NCBI GenBank assembly: GCA_964645585.1
Contig: CAZYAN010000005.1
Coordinates: forward strand, 44,972 to 108,971
Origin: DATGSL01 sp964645585
Lineage (GTDB): Bacteria > Verrucomicrobiota > Verrucomicrobiia > Opitutales > T3Sed10-336
Reading direction: 5' to 3'
Length of the DNA stretch: 64,000 bases
Below, piece by piece: positions 34,025 through 41,785 of the stretch (the first letter of the stretch is position 1; the number at the start of each line of letters is the position of its first letter). A program made the position numbers and the translations under genes. Below the pieces are notes generated by a model. The model was not told where the DNA came from. It did not search any database and saw only the letters and a program-made list of their open reading frames with translations.

Positions 34025-34099
34025 TTCTCAACCAGACGGACAAGCGGCCGCGCATCCAGCGTTTGGAAAGCCGGATGCGCGGCCGCGGATGATTGAGAA
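34025..34099. repeat. Long hairpin, perfect 14-bp inner stem
   Basis: GCGGCCGCGCATCC (34044-34057) is perfectly inverted at 34073-34086 around a 15-nt loop. Outer arms TTCTCAA (34025-34031) and TTGAGAA (34093-34099) also pair. It lies 20 nt past the stop of the small - strand gene. It may act as a terminator or be a REP-like element; there is no T-run. Confidence 0.6.
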
Positions 34100-34118
34100 G
34101 CCCGCTGGCTTCAGCCGA

Positions 34119-34352
34119 TCAGGAGCGGGACTTGCCCGGTGGACGTTTCGATGAGCTTGCGCCTCGTTCCTGGGCTTTGGCGGCTTCTTTTCGCCGCGCG
34201 ATCTCTTCGTCGCGGATGCGGCGCCCGATCGGCGTCAGCTCGGACGGATCGATTTTCGCAAGCTGATGATCCGACATTCGCCGGTATTCATCCGCAATAC
34301 GCGCTTCGGACGCGCCTTCGTCCTGAAACGAAAACCATTTCCAGAATTTCAT
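34119..34352 (-). CDS. Small basic protein of unknown function
   Basis: 77 residues from ATG at 34352 (MKFWKWFSFQ); an upstream in-frame start at 34370 adds six residues. The N-terminus is aromatic, followed by an acidic helix (DEYRRMSDHQLAKIDPSEL), then a basic helix (IGRRIRDEEIARRKEAAKA) and a Ser/Lys/Arg-rich tail. There is no signal peptide and no recognised family. It lies on the same strand as prfA and is separated from it by repeats. G/C-rich third positions support coding. The function is unknown. Confidence 0.6.
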   Translation of the reverse strand: MKFWKWFSFQDEGASEARIADEYRRMSDHQLAKIDPSELTPIGRRIRDEEIARRKEAAKAQERGASSSKRPPGKSRS

Positions 34353-34415
34353 GAATTTCCTTGTCTGCAAACAATGAGAATTTCCCCGCGCCGAACTGGA
34401 GCGGGGGCGAATGAC

Positions 34416-34760
34416 TCACGTGCAACAAGGAGGGGCGCGGGCAAAGCGGCGGTTTTCCCGTTTGGGCAGGCACGGAAACGGCGGTTCGGCCGATCGGCGT
34501 GCGGAGGCGGCAAAGCGGCTCGGGTTCGCGGTCACCGTTCGCGAGCTGGTTGCGAAGGGGGCGTTGGGATCCGATTCGGGCGGCCGGCTCGCTGTCAGTC
34601 GCGCCTCGGAGGGCACGGCTGCCCAGATTACGCCGTCGCCATTGGCCGTCGCCCAATGCGGATTCGATTCGGTCCCGGCGCGGAGCGGGGCAGCGCAACC
34701 GGGCAGCGGATTCCCCGCAAGGAGCAGAAGCGCGAGAAGGATGTGCCGAACCGGGATCAA
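34416..34760 (-). CDS. Possible small lipoprotein
   Basis: 114 codons from TTG at 34760, the first possible start after an in-frame stop. The N-terminus IPVRHILLALLLLAGNPLPG followed by Cys is a good lipoprotein signal (lipobox L-P-G-C). The following ~90 residues are Pro/Ala/Arg-rich without a fold I recognise, and third positions are mostly G or C. Another open frame on the same strand overlaps but lacks these features. An ATG start and a homologue are both lacking, so this is a tentative call. It would be a substrate of Lnt (encoded at 26794). Confidence 0.4.
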   Translation of the reverse strand: MIPVRHILLALLLLAGNPLPGCAAPLRAGTESNPHWATANGDGVIWAAVPSEARLTASRPPESDPNAPFATSSRTVTANPSRFAASARRSAEPPFPCLPKRENRRFARAPPCCT

Positions 34761-34896
34761 GATGGTTCACCGTTTGTCTGTCCCGCGCGTTCTGTCAAGC
34801 CGGCGGCTGATGCCGCAGCACGAAATCGCGGCCTATGGCGACGGCTTCGTCGCCGACGCGCGCGGGCCCGGTTCGGTTGGAGCGTGCGAACAAAAC

Positions 34897-34972
34897 AAAA
34901 CGCGGCAGCGGCTTCTCACCGCTGATTCGCATACCAAAGCGGCAGGATGTCCGCTTCCACGCTTCGGGTTCA
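34897..34972 (+). repeat. Two-hairpin dispersed repeat, copy B
   Basis: Begins AAAACGCGGCAGCGGCTTC, continues TCACCGCTGATTCGCATACC and AAAGCGGCAGGATGTCCGC, and ends TTCCACGCTTCGGGTTCA. Its last three bases (34970-34972) are the stop codon of the UDP-glucuronate decarboxylase gene read on the other strand. Confidence 0.7.
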
Positions 34973-35935
34973 ATCGGCGGCTGTCGTGACCGCATCCCCG
35001 GGAGTTTCGAGAAGCTCGCGGAAGTAGGCGATCGTTTTCTTGAGGCCCTCTTCGAGCGGATAATTCGGTTCCCAGTTGTTGAGGTGCTTTTTCGCCAGCG
35101 TGATGTCCGGCTTTCGGCGGGTCGGGTCGTCGGCCGGAAGTTTTTCGAAACGGATTCTTGAGCGGCTTCCCGTAAGGGCGATGACCTTTTCGGCGAGCTC
35201 GAGGATCGTGAATTCTGACGGATTGCCGAGGTTGAGCGGGCCGACGGTTTCCGTCTGATCCATAAACCGCACGAATCCCTCGATCAAATCGTCGACATAG
35301 CAGAACGACCGTGTCTGCTCGCCTTTTCCGTAGACCGTGATGTCTTCGCCGCGGAGGGCTTGAACGATGAAGTTGGAGACTACGCGGCCGTCGTCCGGCA
35401 GCATGCGCGGGCCGTAGGTGTTGAAAATCCGGACGACGCGAATGTCGACTTTGTTTTCGCGGTGGTAATCGAAGAAAAGCGTTTCCGCGCAGCGTTTGCC
35501 TTCATCGTAACAGGCGCGCAAGCCGATCGGATTGACGTTTCCGCGATACGATTCGACTTGGGGATGGATTTCGGGGTCGCCGTAGACTTCGGAGGTCGAT
35601 GCCTGGAAGACGCGGGCCTTTACCCGCTTAGCGAGCCCGAGGCAATTGATCGCGCCCATCACTGAGGTTTTGACGGTCTTGATCGGGTTGTACTGGTAAT
35701 GGATCGGGGAAGCGGGGCAGGCGAGGTTGTAGATCTGATCAACTTCAACTTTGAACGGGTCGATGATGTCGTGGCGGATGAACTCGAAGTTCGGGTCGCT
35801 CATCAGGTGCTGCACATTCTTCTTTCGGCCGGTAAAAAGGTTGTCCATGCAGATCACCTCATGATCGTCTTTCAGCAGACGCTCGCAAAGGTGACTGCCG
35901 AGAAAGCCGGCTCCGCCAGTGATCAAAATTCTCAT
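34970..35935 (-). CDS. UDP-glucuronate decarboxylase (UDP-xylose synthase)-type SDR epimerase
   Basis: 321 residues from ATG at 35935; a longer reading from 36106 has no family sequence. The NAD loop is ILITGGAGFLGSHLCERLL. The catalytic region has VFQASTSEVYGDPEIHPQ (Ser/Thr), GLRACYDEGKRCAETLFFDY (Y-x3-K) and RVVRIFNTYGPRM. These, with DNLFTGRKKNV and the SRSRIRFEKLPADDPTRRKP end, fit UXS-type enzymes, which convert UDP-glucuronate to UDP-xylose. The product would feed extracellular polysaccharide or glycan synthesis. It is a single gene facing away from the exported-protein gene at 36216. The stop lies in a dispersed repeat. Confidence 0.92.
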   Translation of the reverse strand: MRILITGGAGFLGSHLCERLLKDDHEVICMDNLFTGRKKNVQHLMSDPNFEFIRHDIIDPFKVEVDQIYNLACPASPIHYQYNPIKTVKTSVMGAINCLGLAKRVKARVFQASTSEVYGDPEIHPQVESYRGNVNPIGLRACYDEGKRCAETLFFDYHRENKVDIRVVRIFNTYGPRMLPDDGRVVSNFIVQALRGEDITVYGKGEQTRSFCYVDDLIEGFVRFMDQTETVGPLNLGNPSEFTILELAEKVIALTGSRSRIRFEKLPADDPTRRKPDITLAKKHLNNWEPNYPLEEGLKKTIAYFRELLETPGDAVTTAAD

Positions 35936-36080
35936 ACGTTTGTGGAGTTGGATTCGAAAGGGGGTCAGTTTGTGCGACAGCGCTCGTTGTGGAAAGCCGA
36001 AAGTCTGCCGAAAAAGCGGGTTGCGGATTGCCGCAGGCGCTTGCAGGTATCGCGACGGCGAGTTGTTCCGGTGTGGCTTC

Positions 36081-36120
36081 CGTCCATCCGCCGGAGCGAG
36101 TTGCAACTCCGGGATGGACG
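36081..36120. repeat. Hairpin with 12-bp palindrome in its loop
   Basis: CGTCCATCC (36081-36089) is inverted at 36112-36120, GGAG/CTCC form an inner stem, and the loop region includes the perfect palindrome GAGTTGCAACTC (36098-36109). It lies in the 280-nt divergent gap between the UDP-glucuronate decarboxylase gene and the gene at 36216, about 95 nt before the latter. Confidence 0.5.
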
Positions 36121-36215
36121 CGGTGTTTTTAGGTGAAGCGTTCCTGTCGGCCAGGTTTCGCGTGAATCCGCCGGAGGATAAACTATTTTTCTCATTTTAA
36201 TCATCTGTGGGAACT

Positions 36216-37187
36216 ATGAAGACCATTCTTGCTGCTCTTGCTGTGGCTATATTCGTCGGGGTGCTGGGTGCCGGCACCGAATTGTTTTCTCAGGAATCGG
36301 GCAGGAGGGAGGCGCCGAGGTTGACGCCGGAGGAACGACGTTCGCGCTGGAACGAAATGCGCGGTCGAACGCCTGAGCAACGCCGCGCGCGGCTCGAAGA
36401 ATTGCGGGAGGAGCGGCTCGAAGCTCGGCCGGAATCCGAACGGGTGGAGGCGACGGAGGAGCAAAGGACACCCGAGGGGTCCATTGCGGATGACTTTGGG
36501 GGCGCGGAAGAAAGCTTGCTCAGTCGGCTCGAGTTCCGGTCGGTCATTGCCATCGACGGCGTGACGGAGTTCAGCCTGCACGACACGCTTGAGGAGCGGA
36601 CGTTCTTGATTTCGTCCAAGGAAGGCCGGAACGGTCTCGAAGTGATCGAGTTCAAGCCGGAGACGAATGCATTGACACTCCGTCACGGTGAGGAGACGCG
36701 AACCTTGTATTTGCGCGCGGCGCGCGTGGCTGAAGTCGAGCAGTCGCAACAGTTGGACTCCGAGCAGGCTCGCCGGCAGGAGCGCTGGCGTCAGCGGCGG
36801 GAACAGTTTCAGCAGTTTCGGAGCAATTGGGAGCAAGCGGCGGCGGAGTCCCCCGAGTTGCGGCAGATTGAGACCCACTTTCAAGAGCTGATGCGTGATT
36901 ACGGTGAGAACCGGAGCCAGTTGGAGAGCGCCGCTGACGGGACGCCCGAACACGCGCAATTGCGCGAGCAGCAGCAGGCGATGCGCGAGGAATTCCGCCT
37001 TCTCACCGAGTATTCGGTAATGGAAATGAGGAAGAACCCGGCTTTCGCCCAGCAGGATGTCGATATGCTCGAACGGATGCTCCGCGGCATGATGTTTCGG
37101 TCCAATCGCGACCGGAATCGCGACGGGGGCCGTAGCGGCGGTGAGGGCTGGAGGCGCGGCAGGCCGCAAGGCAGCGAGAACCCCTGA
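36216..37187 (+). CDS. Exported, highly charged helical protein of unknown function
   Basis: 323 residues from ATG at 36216; a GTG at 36207 is also in frame. The signal peptide is at about 1-24 (ILAALAVAIFVGVLGAG). The mature part starts with Arg/Glu-rich helices (LTPEERRSRWNEMRGRTPEQ). A small globular region (FRSVIAIDGVTEFSLHD, TFLISSKEGRNGLEVIEFKP) comes next. A long helical Gln/Glu/Arg part (about 170-300) follows, and the end is Arg/Gly-rich (RNRDGGRSGGEGWRRG). It resembles periplasmic helical proteins in composition, but no family is certain. It lies 147 nt before the deoxyhypusine-synthase-like gene on the same strand. Confidence 0.8.
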   Translation: MKTILAALAVAIFVGVLGAGTELFSQESGRREAPRLTPEERRSRWNEMRGRTPEQRRARLEELREERLEARPESERVEATEEQRTPEGSIADDFGGAEESLLSRLEFRSVIAIDGVTEFSLHDTLEERTFLISSKEGRNGLEVIEFKPETNALTLRHGEETRTLYLRAARVAEVEQSQQLDSEQARRQERWRQRREQFQQFRSNWEQAAAESPELRQIETHFQELMRDYGENRSQLESAADGTPEHAQLREQQQAMREEFRLLTEYSVMEMRKNPAFAQQDVDMLERMLRGMMFRSNRDRNRDGGRSGGEGWRRGRPQGSENP

Positions 37188-37334
37188 CAACACTTTCGCG
37201 GTAGTTGCGCGGGGCGGACGTGAGCGTTCGCTCCGCTTTTTGCGTACTGACCCAACGGCGGCGCGCCCGGAGGCTTGCAAATAAAGAAAAAGGGAGGTTG
37301 CTTGATCTTCTTCTATCCCTGCAATTTTTGAGTT

Positions 37335-38312
37335 ATGGCATCAGGACCGGTTTCCAGTTTCATTAAACATCATTTTCGGCACTTTAACGCTGCTGCTCTT
37401 GTCGAGGCGGCCGAGGATTATAAGCGGCATCTCGACAGTGGCGGCTCGATGCTGATCACGCTGGCGGGGGCTATGAGCACGGCCGAGCTCGGGCTTTCGC
37501 TGGCGGAGATGATCCGGCAGGAGAAGGTGCATGCGATCTGCTGCACCGGTGCCAACCTCGAAGAGGATGTTTTTAACCTGGTCGCCCACGATTATTACGA
37601 ACGGGTGCCGAATTACCGGGATTTGACGCCGCGGGATGAAGCCGAATTGCTCTCGCGCCACATGAACCGCGTCACCGATACCTGTATTCCGGAAATGGAG
37701 GCGATGCGCCGGATTGAGACTGTCGTTTTGGCGGAATGGCAGAAAGCCGATCAGGCCGGGGAGCGGCTGTTTCCGCATCAGTTTATGTATCGGGTTCTGC
37801 AAAACGAGGAGCTGCAAAAGTCGTTTCAGATCGACCGGAAAGACAGCTGGCTTTGGGCGGCGATGGAGCGGGAGCTGCCGATGATCGTTCCCGGCTGGGA
37901 GGATTCAACACTCGGCAATATGTATTCCGCGCACTGCATTGACGGGGATGTGAAAAATGTTCACACCGTGCGCACCGGCATTGAATACATGATTGAACTG
38001 GCCGACTGGTATACCAAAACATCGTCGAAGAGTTCGATCGGCTTTTTCCAGATTGGCGGGGGCATTGCCGGCGATTTCCCGATTTGCGTCGTTCCGATGC
38101 TTCACCAGGATCTGCGCCGCGACAGTGTGCCGCTTTGGGGTTACTTTTGTCAAATCAGCGATTCGACAACGAGCTACGGTTCGTATTCAGGCGCCGTGCC
38201 TAATGAAAAGATCACTTGGGGCAAGCTCGGACTCGATACCCCGAAACACATCATCGAATCCGACGCGTCGATCGTGGCTCCGCTGATCTTCGCAACAGTG
38301 CTCGACTGGTAA
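37335..38312 (+). CDS. Deoxyhypusine-synthase-like enzyme (bacterial; possible homospermidine synthase)
   Basis: 325 residues from ATG at 37335. It shows MLITLAGAMSTAELGLSLAE and ICCTGANLEEDVFNLVAHDY, NAD-binding stretches of the deoxyhypusine synthase fold. It continues with GFFQIGGGIAGDFPICVVPM and a C-terminal SYSGAVPNEKITWGKLG. The Lys of WGK (K297) corresponds to the catalytic lysine that carries the aminobutyl group in the human enzyme. Bacteria lack eIF5A, so the natural product is probably a polyamine such as homospermidine, not deoxyhypusine. The gene stands alone; no polyamine gene is adjacent. Confidence 0.88.
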   Translation: MASGPVSSFIKHHFRHFNAAALVEAAEDYKRHLDSGGSMLITLAGAMSTAELGLSLAEMIRQEKVHAICCTGANLEEDVFNLVAHDYYERVPNYRDLTPRDEAELLSRHMNRVTDTCIPEMEAMRRIETVVLAEWQKADQAGERLFPHQFMYRVLQNEELQKSFQIDRKDSWLWAAMERELPMIVPGWEDSTLGNMYSAHCIDGDVKNVHTVRTGIEYMIELADWYTKTSSKSSIGFFQIGGGIAGDFPICVVPMLHQDLRRDSVPLWGYFCQISDSTTSYGSYSGAVPNEKITWGKLGLDTPKHIIESDASIVAPLIFATVLDW

Positions 38313-38352
38313 GCCGCCGGTTCCGCAAAAGGCGGATGCTGCTGGGAATTTT

Positions 38353-38437
38353 GACCGCGAATGACACGAATAATCACGAATAAGGAACAGATTCTCCGCT
38401 GAAGATTTGATCCCGGAAGTATGCGTGATTCGTGGTC
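38353..38437. repeat. CACGAAT-word repeat with inverted partner
   Basis: GACCGCGAATGACACGAAT followed by AATCACGAATAAGG (38353-38385) is matched in opposite orientation by GCGTGATTCGTGGTC (38423-38437). The pair forms an imperfect inverted repeat in the 174-nt gap between the convergent deoxyhypusine-synthase-like gene and folK. Confidence 0.5.
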
Positions 38438-38486
38438 GAGAATCTACGCGGCGATCCTCGCTTAATTGCTGGCGCCGCGGGATAGT

Positions 38487-38996
38487 TTAATGAATGTCGT
38501 TCCAGCGCCGCGCCACCGGGTCGTCACCGACAAGATGACGCAACTGTTTCCGCAGGTCTTTCCAAATCTCGCTTTCTAAAAGCTTCTTCTCGACGAGATC
38601 CTTTAACGGGATCGTGACAAAGGTTCGCTCGGCCCAGCGCGGGTGGGGGAGAGTCAATGAAGCGGAATCGCGCGTTTCGTTTTCGTAAAAGAGGAGATCG
38701 AGGTCGATGGTGCGCGGGCCCCAGCGAACGGTCCGGACGCGTCCGAGGGTCGTTTCGATTCTCAAGAGCAGCGCGAGCAGGTCTTCCGGCGAGAGGGCGG
38801 TGACGACCTTGGCCGCCATGTTGAGAAAATCCGGCTGATCTTGCGGACCGACCGGGGCGGTTTCGTAGATGGGTGATGGATGGACTTCTTCGATCCCCGG
38901 GGCGCGCTGAAGCTGCTCGATCGCGCGAGCTAAGAAGGCGCGGCGGTCGCCGAGATTCGAGCCGAGGCCGATGATCGCTTCGCGGGTTCGCAGCAC
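38487..38996 (-). CDS. folK: 2-amino-4-hydroxy-6-hydroxymethyldihydropteridine pyrophosphokinase
   Basis: About 169 residues from GTG at 38996; GTG codons at 39020 and 39044 are alternatives that would overlap folB. The signature REAIIGLGSNLGDRRAFLAR starts the fold, followed by PSPIYETAPVGPQDQPDFLN. The catalytic loop is VRWGPRTIDLDLLFYENE and the end of the active site is LTLPHPRWAERTFV. FolK transfers pyrophosphate from ATP to the pterin for dihydropteroate synthesis. It is the last gene of the folP-folB-folK run and starts within a few bases of the folB stop. Confidence 0.93.
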   Translation of the reverse strand: MLRTREAIIGLGSNLGDRRAFLARAIEQLQRAPGIEEVHPSPIYETAPVGPQDQPDFLNMAAKVVTALSPEDLLALLLRIETTLGRVRTVRWGPRTIDLDLLFYENETRDSASLTLPHPRWAERTFVTIPLKDLVEKKLLESEIWKDLRKQLRHLVGDDPVARRWNDIH

Positions 38997-39003
38997 CTGA
39001 TTT

Positions 39004-39369
39004 TTACCGCTCGCGTTCACGGCGGATTTCGATGGTAACGTCACCGACGTTCTCGCCGGCTGGCGGACGGACTTTTGTCAGACGCACGGTTGCCGCGTGC
39101 GCGGCCGGCAGACGTTCGAGAAGGCCGGTCGCGATGCGATTGGCGAGTGTCTCAATCAGCCGGACCGGTGGGCCGTGGATGATCTCTCGGACTAAAGAGA
39201 TCGCGTCGCGATAATCGACCGTTTTGTCGAGATCGTCCCTGTCGGCAGCCGGCTGGGTGTTGAGTTCGAATTCAAGCGAAACCCGGTACGTCTGGCCAAG
39301 CACCTGTTCTTCTGGCAGCGCGCCATGACGGCCGTAAAAGGCGAGATCATTGACGGATATCTTATCCAT
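39004..39369 (-). CDS. folB: Dihydroneopterin aldolase
   Basis: 121 residues from ATG at 39369; a longer open frame upstream has no family character. The protein begins ISVNDLAFYGRHGALPEEQ, with the GRHG motif and the conserved Glu. The end LVREIIHGPPVRLIETLANR and VRLTKVRPPAGENVGDVTIE fits the tunnelling (T-)fold aldolase. It converts dihydroneopterin to 6-hydroxymethyldihydropterin, the FolK substrate. It lies between folP (85 nt upstream) and folK, in the same direction. Confidence 0.93.
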   Translation of the reverse strand: MDKISVNDLAFYGRHGALPEEQVLGQTYRVSLEFELNTQPAADRDDLDKTVDYRDAISLVREIIHGPPVRLIETLANRIATGLLERLPAAHAATVRLTKVRPPAGENVGDVTIEIRRERER

Positions 39370-39403
39370 TGGAGCAAAGGCGTACGCCAAGTCGGATTTT
39401 TCT

Positions 39404-39439
39404 AACCACGAATAACACGAATCAGCGCGAATAAAGAGG
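39404..39439 (+). repeat. CACGAAT-word intergenic repeat
   Basis: AACCACGAATAACACGAATC then AGCGCGAATAAAGAGG between folP and folB. It has the same words and spacing as the copies near 31631 and 38353. It would be transcribed within the folate operon. Confidence 0.55.
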
Positions 39440-39454
39440 TGTATAGGGGAATGA

Positions 39455-40330
39455 TCATTTGTACTCGATTCCTTGGCGAATCGCGTCGGCCATTTGAACG
39501 AATGGGCGGATCTTTGCGACGTCGTGGACGCGCACCATTTCACAGCCTTTGGCGATGCCCCAGACAACGGTCGCGGCGGTGCCTTCGAGGCGCTGGTCGA
39601 CCGGCCGGTCGAGAACGAGACCGATCGTCGATTTGCGGGAGGTGCCAAGAAGAATTGGATGCCCGAACTGGTGCAGTCGGTCGAGATGTTTCAGCGCCTC
39701 CAGGTTTTGAGCGGGATTTTTGGCGAACCCGAAACCGGGATCGAGCCAGATTTGGCTTTCATCGATGCCCGCGCGCTTCGCGAGCGCCTGACTCGTGCGA
39801 AGGTCGGCGAGAAAGTCGGTCCAGAAGTCGGTATAGTCTCGCGTGCGGCGATTGTGCATCAGGATAACCGGGCAGCGGTGACGCGCGGCAACTGCCGCCA
39901 TGGGGCTTAGCGGCAAGTCGCCTTCGGTTTGCGCCTGCAGGTCACGGTCGTCGATCTCGTGCTTGAAGCCCCAGACGTCGTTGATCATATCGGCACCGGC
40001 CGCAATCGCCGCGTCTGCTGTATCGGCTTTGTAGGTGTCGATCGAGATCGGAACGTGTGGGAGCTCAGAACGGAGCTGCTGGATAACCGGGATCACACGG
40101 GAAAGTTCCTCTTCCAAAGAAATCGTATCGGCTCCCGGGCGGGTCGATTCGCCGCCGATGTCGATCACATCCGCGCCTTCCGCAACAAGCCGCCGCGCTC
40201 GCTCAACGGCGTTGCCGGCCTTGATCGCCTCGCCACCGTCGGAAAAGGAGTCAGGCGTGACATTGAGGATGCCCATGATCAAGGTCCTCCCTCCCGCCGC
40301 CGGCAGCGGCGTTCCATGGGGGCTCGTCAT
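39455..40330 (-). CDS. folP: Dihydropteroate synthase
   Basis: 291 residues from ATG at 40330. The TIM barrel starts with LIMGILNVTPDSFSDGGEA, the pterin/pABA loop. It continues ADVIDIGGESTRPGADTISL, ISIDTYKADTADAAIAAGAD, MINDVWGF, PVILMHNRR and GTSRKSTIGLVLDRPVDQRL (Lys/Arg of the diphosphate site). The reaction joins pABA to the FolK product. It is the first gene of folP-folB-folK. It begins 45 nt after the M20 peptidase gene on the same strand, so it may be cotranscribed with it. The upstream gap carries degenerate ATGACAAATG words. Confidence 0.95.
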   Translation of the reverse strand: MTSPHGTPLPAAGGRTLIMGILNVTPDSFSDGGEAIKAGNAVERARRLVAEGADVIDIGGESTRPGADTISLEEELSRVIPVIQQLRSELPHVPISIDTYKADTADAAIAAGADMINDVWGFKHEIDDRDLQAQTEGDLPLSPMAAVAARHRCPVILMHNRRTRDYTDFWTDFLADLRTSQALAKRAGIDESQIWLDPGFGFAKNPAQNLEALKHLDRLHQFGHPILLGTSRKSTIGLVLDRPVDQRLEGTAATVVWGIAKGCEMVRVHDVAKIRPFVQMADAIRQGIEYK

Positions 40331-40375
40331 TTGCCATCTTCGATTTGTCATCGACCATTTATCATTGTCGGAAAC

Positions 40376-41617
40376 TTATTTCTCCTCTTCCGGATCCCAA
40401 TTTGTCAGAAATTCCGCGTAAATCTTCGCGGTTGTCAGCAAATCTTCTGTACTGACGCATTCGTCCACCCCATGGGTATTTTTTCCGGCGACACCGTAGC
40501 CGACACACGGCATGGCGGCCTCGTTGGCATAGAAAGACATATCCGTGAAACCGGTCGTCATACCGCACCCGGCTTTATTGCGGAATTTGCGAACGGCTTG
40601 GAGAAAACCCTGCGTGAGCGGGTGGGATTCCGGGACCAGGCTCGCTTTGCGTGACGAGATCTTGTTGATCTCCAGTTTGAGGTCGGGGATCCGTTTCGTG
40701 CAGTCCATGAGAAAATGCCGCAGCTCGCTCTCCACCGCCTCTTCGGTTTCGTTGGGAAGAATCCGCCTGTCGATGGTGAAGCTGAACTGGTCGGGGATCG
40801 TATTGATTTTGTTTCCGGCCCCCGTCCAGACCTCTCCGCCGAGCGTGATCGGCGGGGTCAGCTCCTTGCCGCCTGGCGCGATGAACACGCGGTCGCGCTG
40901 AACGGCTTTGTAGCGCTCGAATTCCGCGCAAAGGGCGGCGGCTTTTTCGAAAGCATTGATGCCGAGATGCGGCCGGGAGGCATGGGCGGATTTTCCGCGA
41001 ACGGTGACCTCCATCCAGAGCACGCCGTTGTGCCCGCAGCCGAGGACATCGCCCCAGCCGCCTTCGCAGACGACAGCGTAATCGGCATTGACCAGCTTCT
41101 CCTGAACGATGTAGCCGGTGCCGTGCATGCTGTTGCTTTCCTCGTCGGGAACAAAAGCGACCTCGACGTTGAACTTCGGTTTCAGGTTGCAGCGCTGGAT
41201 CGATTCGAGCGCGTGAAGCAGGCAGGCAATCGAGCCCTTCATGTCGTTCGCCCCGCGGCCGTAAAACCACCCGTCACGGATCTCCGGGTCGAACGGCGGC
41301 GAAGTCCAGCCTTCACCGGCCGGAACGACATCGTAGTGGGCGTTGAAGTGAACGGTTTTGGCGGCACCGGTGTCCCAGCGGCCAAAAATGCTGTACCGCG
41401 GATACTCGCGGCATTCGGGCAGCGTCGGGCGCAGAAATTCGTCCGGCACCCGGTGAATGCTCGTCGTCATACCGAGCTGCTTGAGTTTGCGCTCAAGGAA
41501 GTCGACGCACTCGCGGTAGTTTTTCCCGGGCGGGTTCGAGGTGTTGAGGCGAATCAGTTCTTCGAGGAATCCGCAAAGCGCCCCTTCGGATTCATCGATG
41601 CAGGTAATGATACTCAC
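40376..41617 (-). CDS. M20-family deacylase/peptidase (ArgE/DapE/ACY1-like)
   Basis: 413 residues from GTG at 41617. Metal motifs in order: TVHFNAHYDVVPAGEGW (His-x-Asp), FYGRGANDMKGSIACLLHAL (bridging Asp), VAFVPDEESNSMHGTGYI (Glu-Glu) and GKNTHGVDECVSTEDLL near the end (His). The dimerisation domain includes VTVRGKSAHASRPHLGINAF. The enzyme should cleave an N-acyl amino acid or dipeptide-like bond in the cytoplasm. It lies 169 nt downstream of dnaE and 45 nt upstream of folP, all on the - strand. The substrate cannot be assigned between acetylornithine-, succinyl-diaminopimelate- and aminoacylase-type activities. Confidence 0.92.
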   Translation of the reverse strand: MSIITCIDESEGALCGFLEELIRLNTSNPPGKNYRECVDFLERKLKQLGMTTSIHRVPDEFLRPTLPECREYPRYSIFGRWDTGAAKTVHFNAHYDVVPAGEGWTSPPFDPEIRDGWFYGRGANDMKGSIACLLHALESIQRCNLKPKFNVEVAFVPDEESNSMHGTGYIVQEKLVNADYAVVCEGGWGDVLGCGHNGVLWMEVTVRGKSAHASRPHLGINAFEKAAALCAEFERYKAVQRDRVFIAPGGKELTPPITLGGEVWTGAGNKINTIPDQFSFTIDRRILPNETEEAVESELRHFLMDCTKRIPDLKLEINKISSRKASLVPESHPLTQGFLQAVRKFRNKAGCGMTTGFTDMSFYANEAAMPCVGYGVAGKNTHGVDECVSTEDLLTTAKIYAEFLTNWDPEEEK

Positions 41618-41785
41618 GCTCCTTCTGTAAACGCGGAATCCTCGCGGGGAAAGGGAAAAGAAGCCGGGGTCCGGAGTTTCGGAATCTCTGGGTTTCGGAG
41701 GTTCGGAGGCCGGAGGCTGGCGACAATAGAGAACTGAAAAATGACAAATGAAAAATCAGAAATAACAAAAGGAAAACCGCCCGTC

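Larger units (their letters stand above)
33778..34118. other. 341-nt intergenic region rich in repeats
   Basis: Upstream of prfA and downstream of the small gene at 34119. It holds the two-hairpin repeat copy C (33921-33995) and a long hairpin (34025-34099). No open frame with coding character is seen. The prfA promoter should lie near 33800-33900, but no clear -35/-10 pair stands out. Confidence 0.5.
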
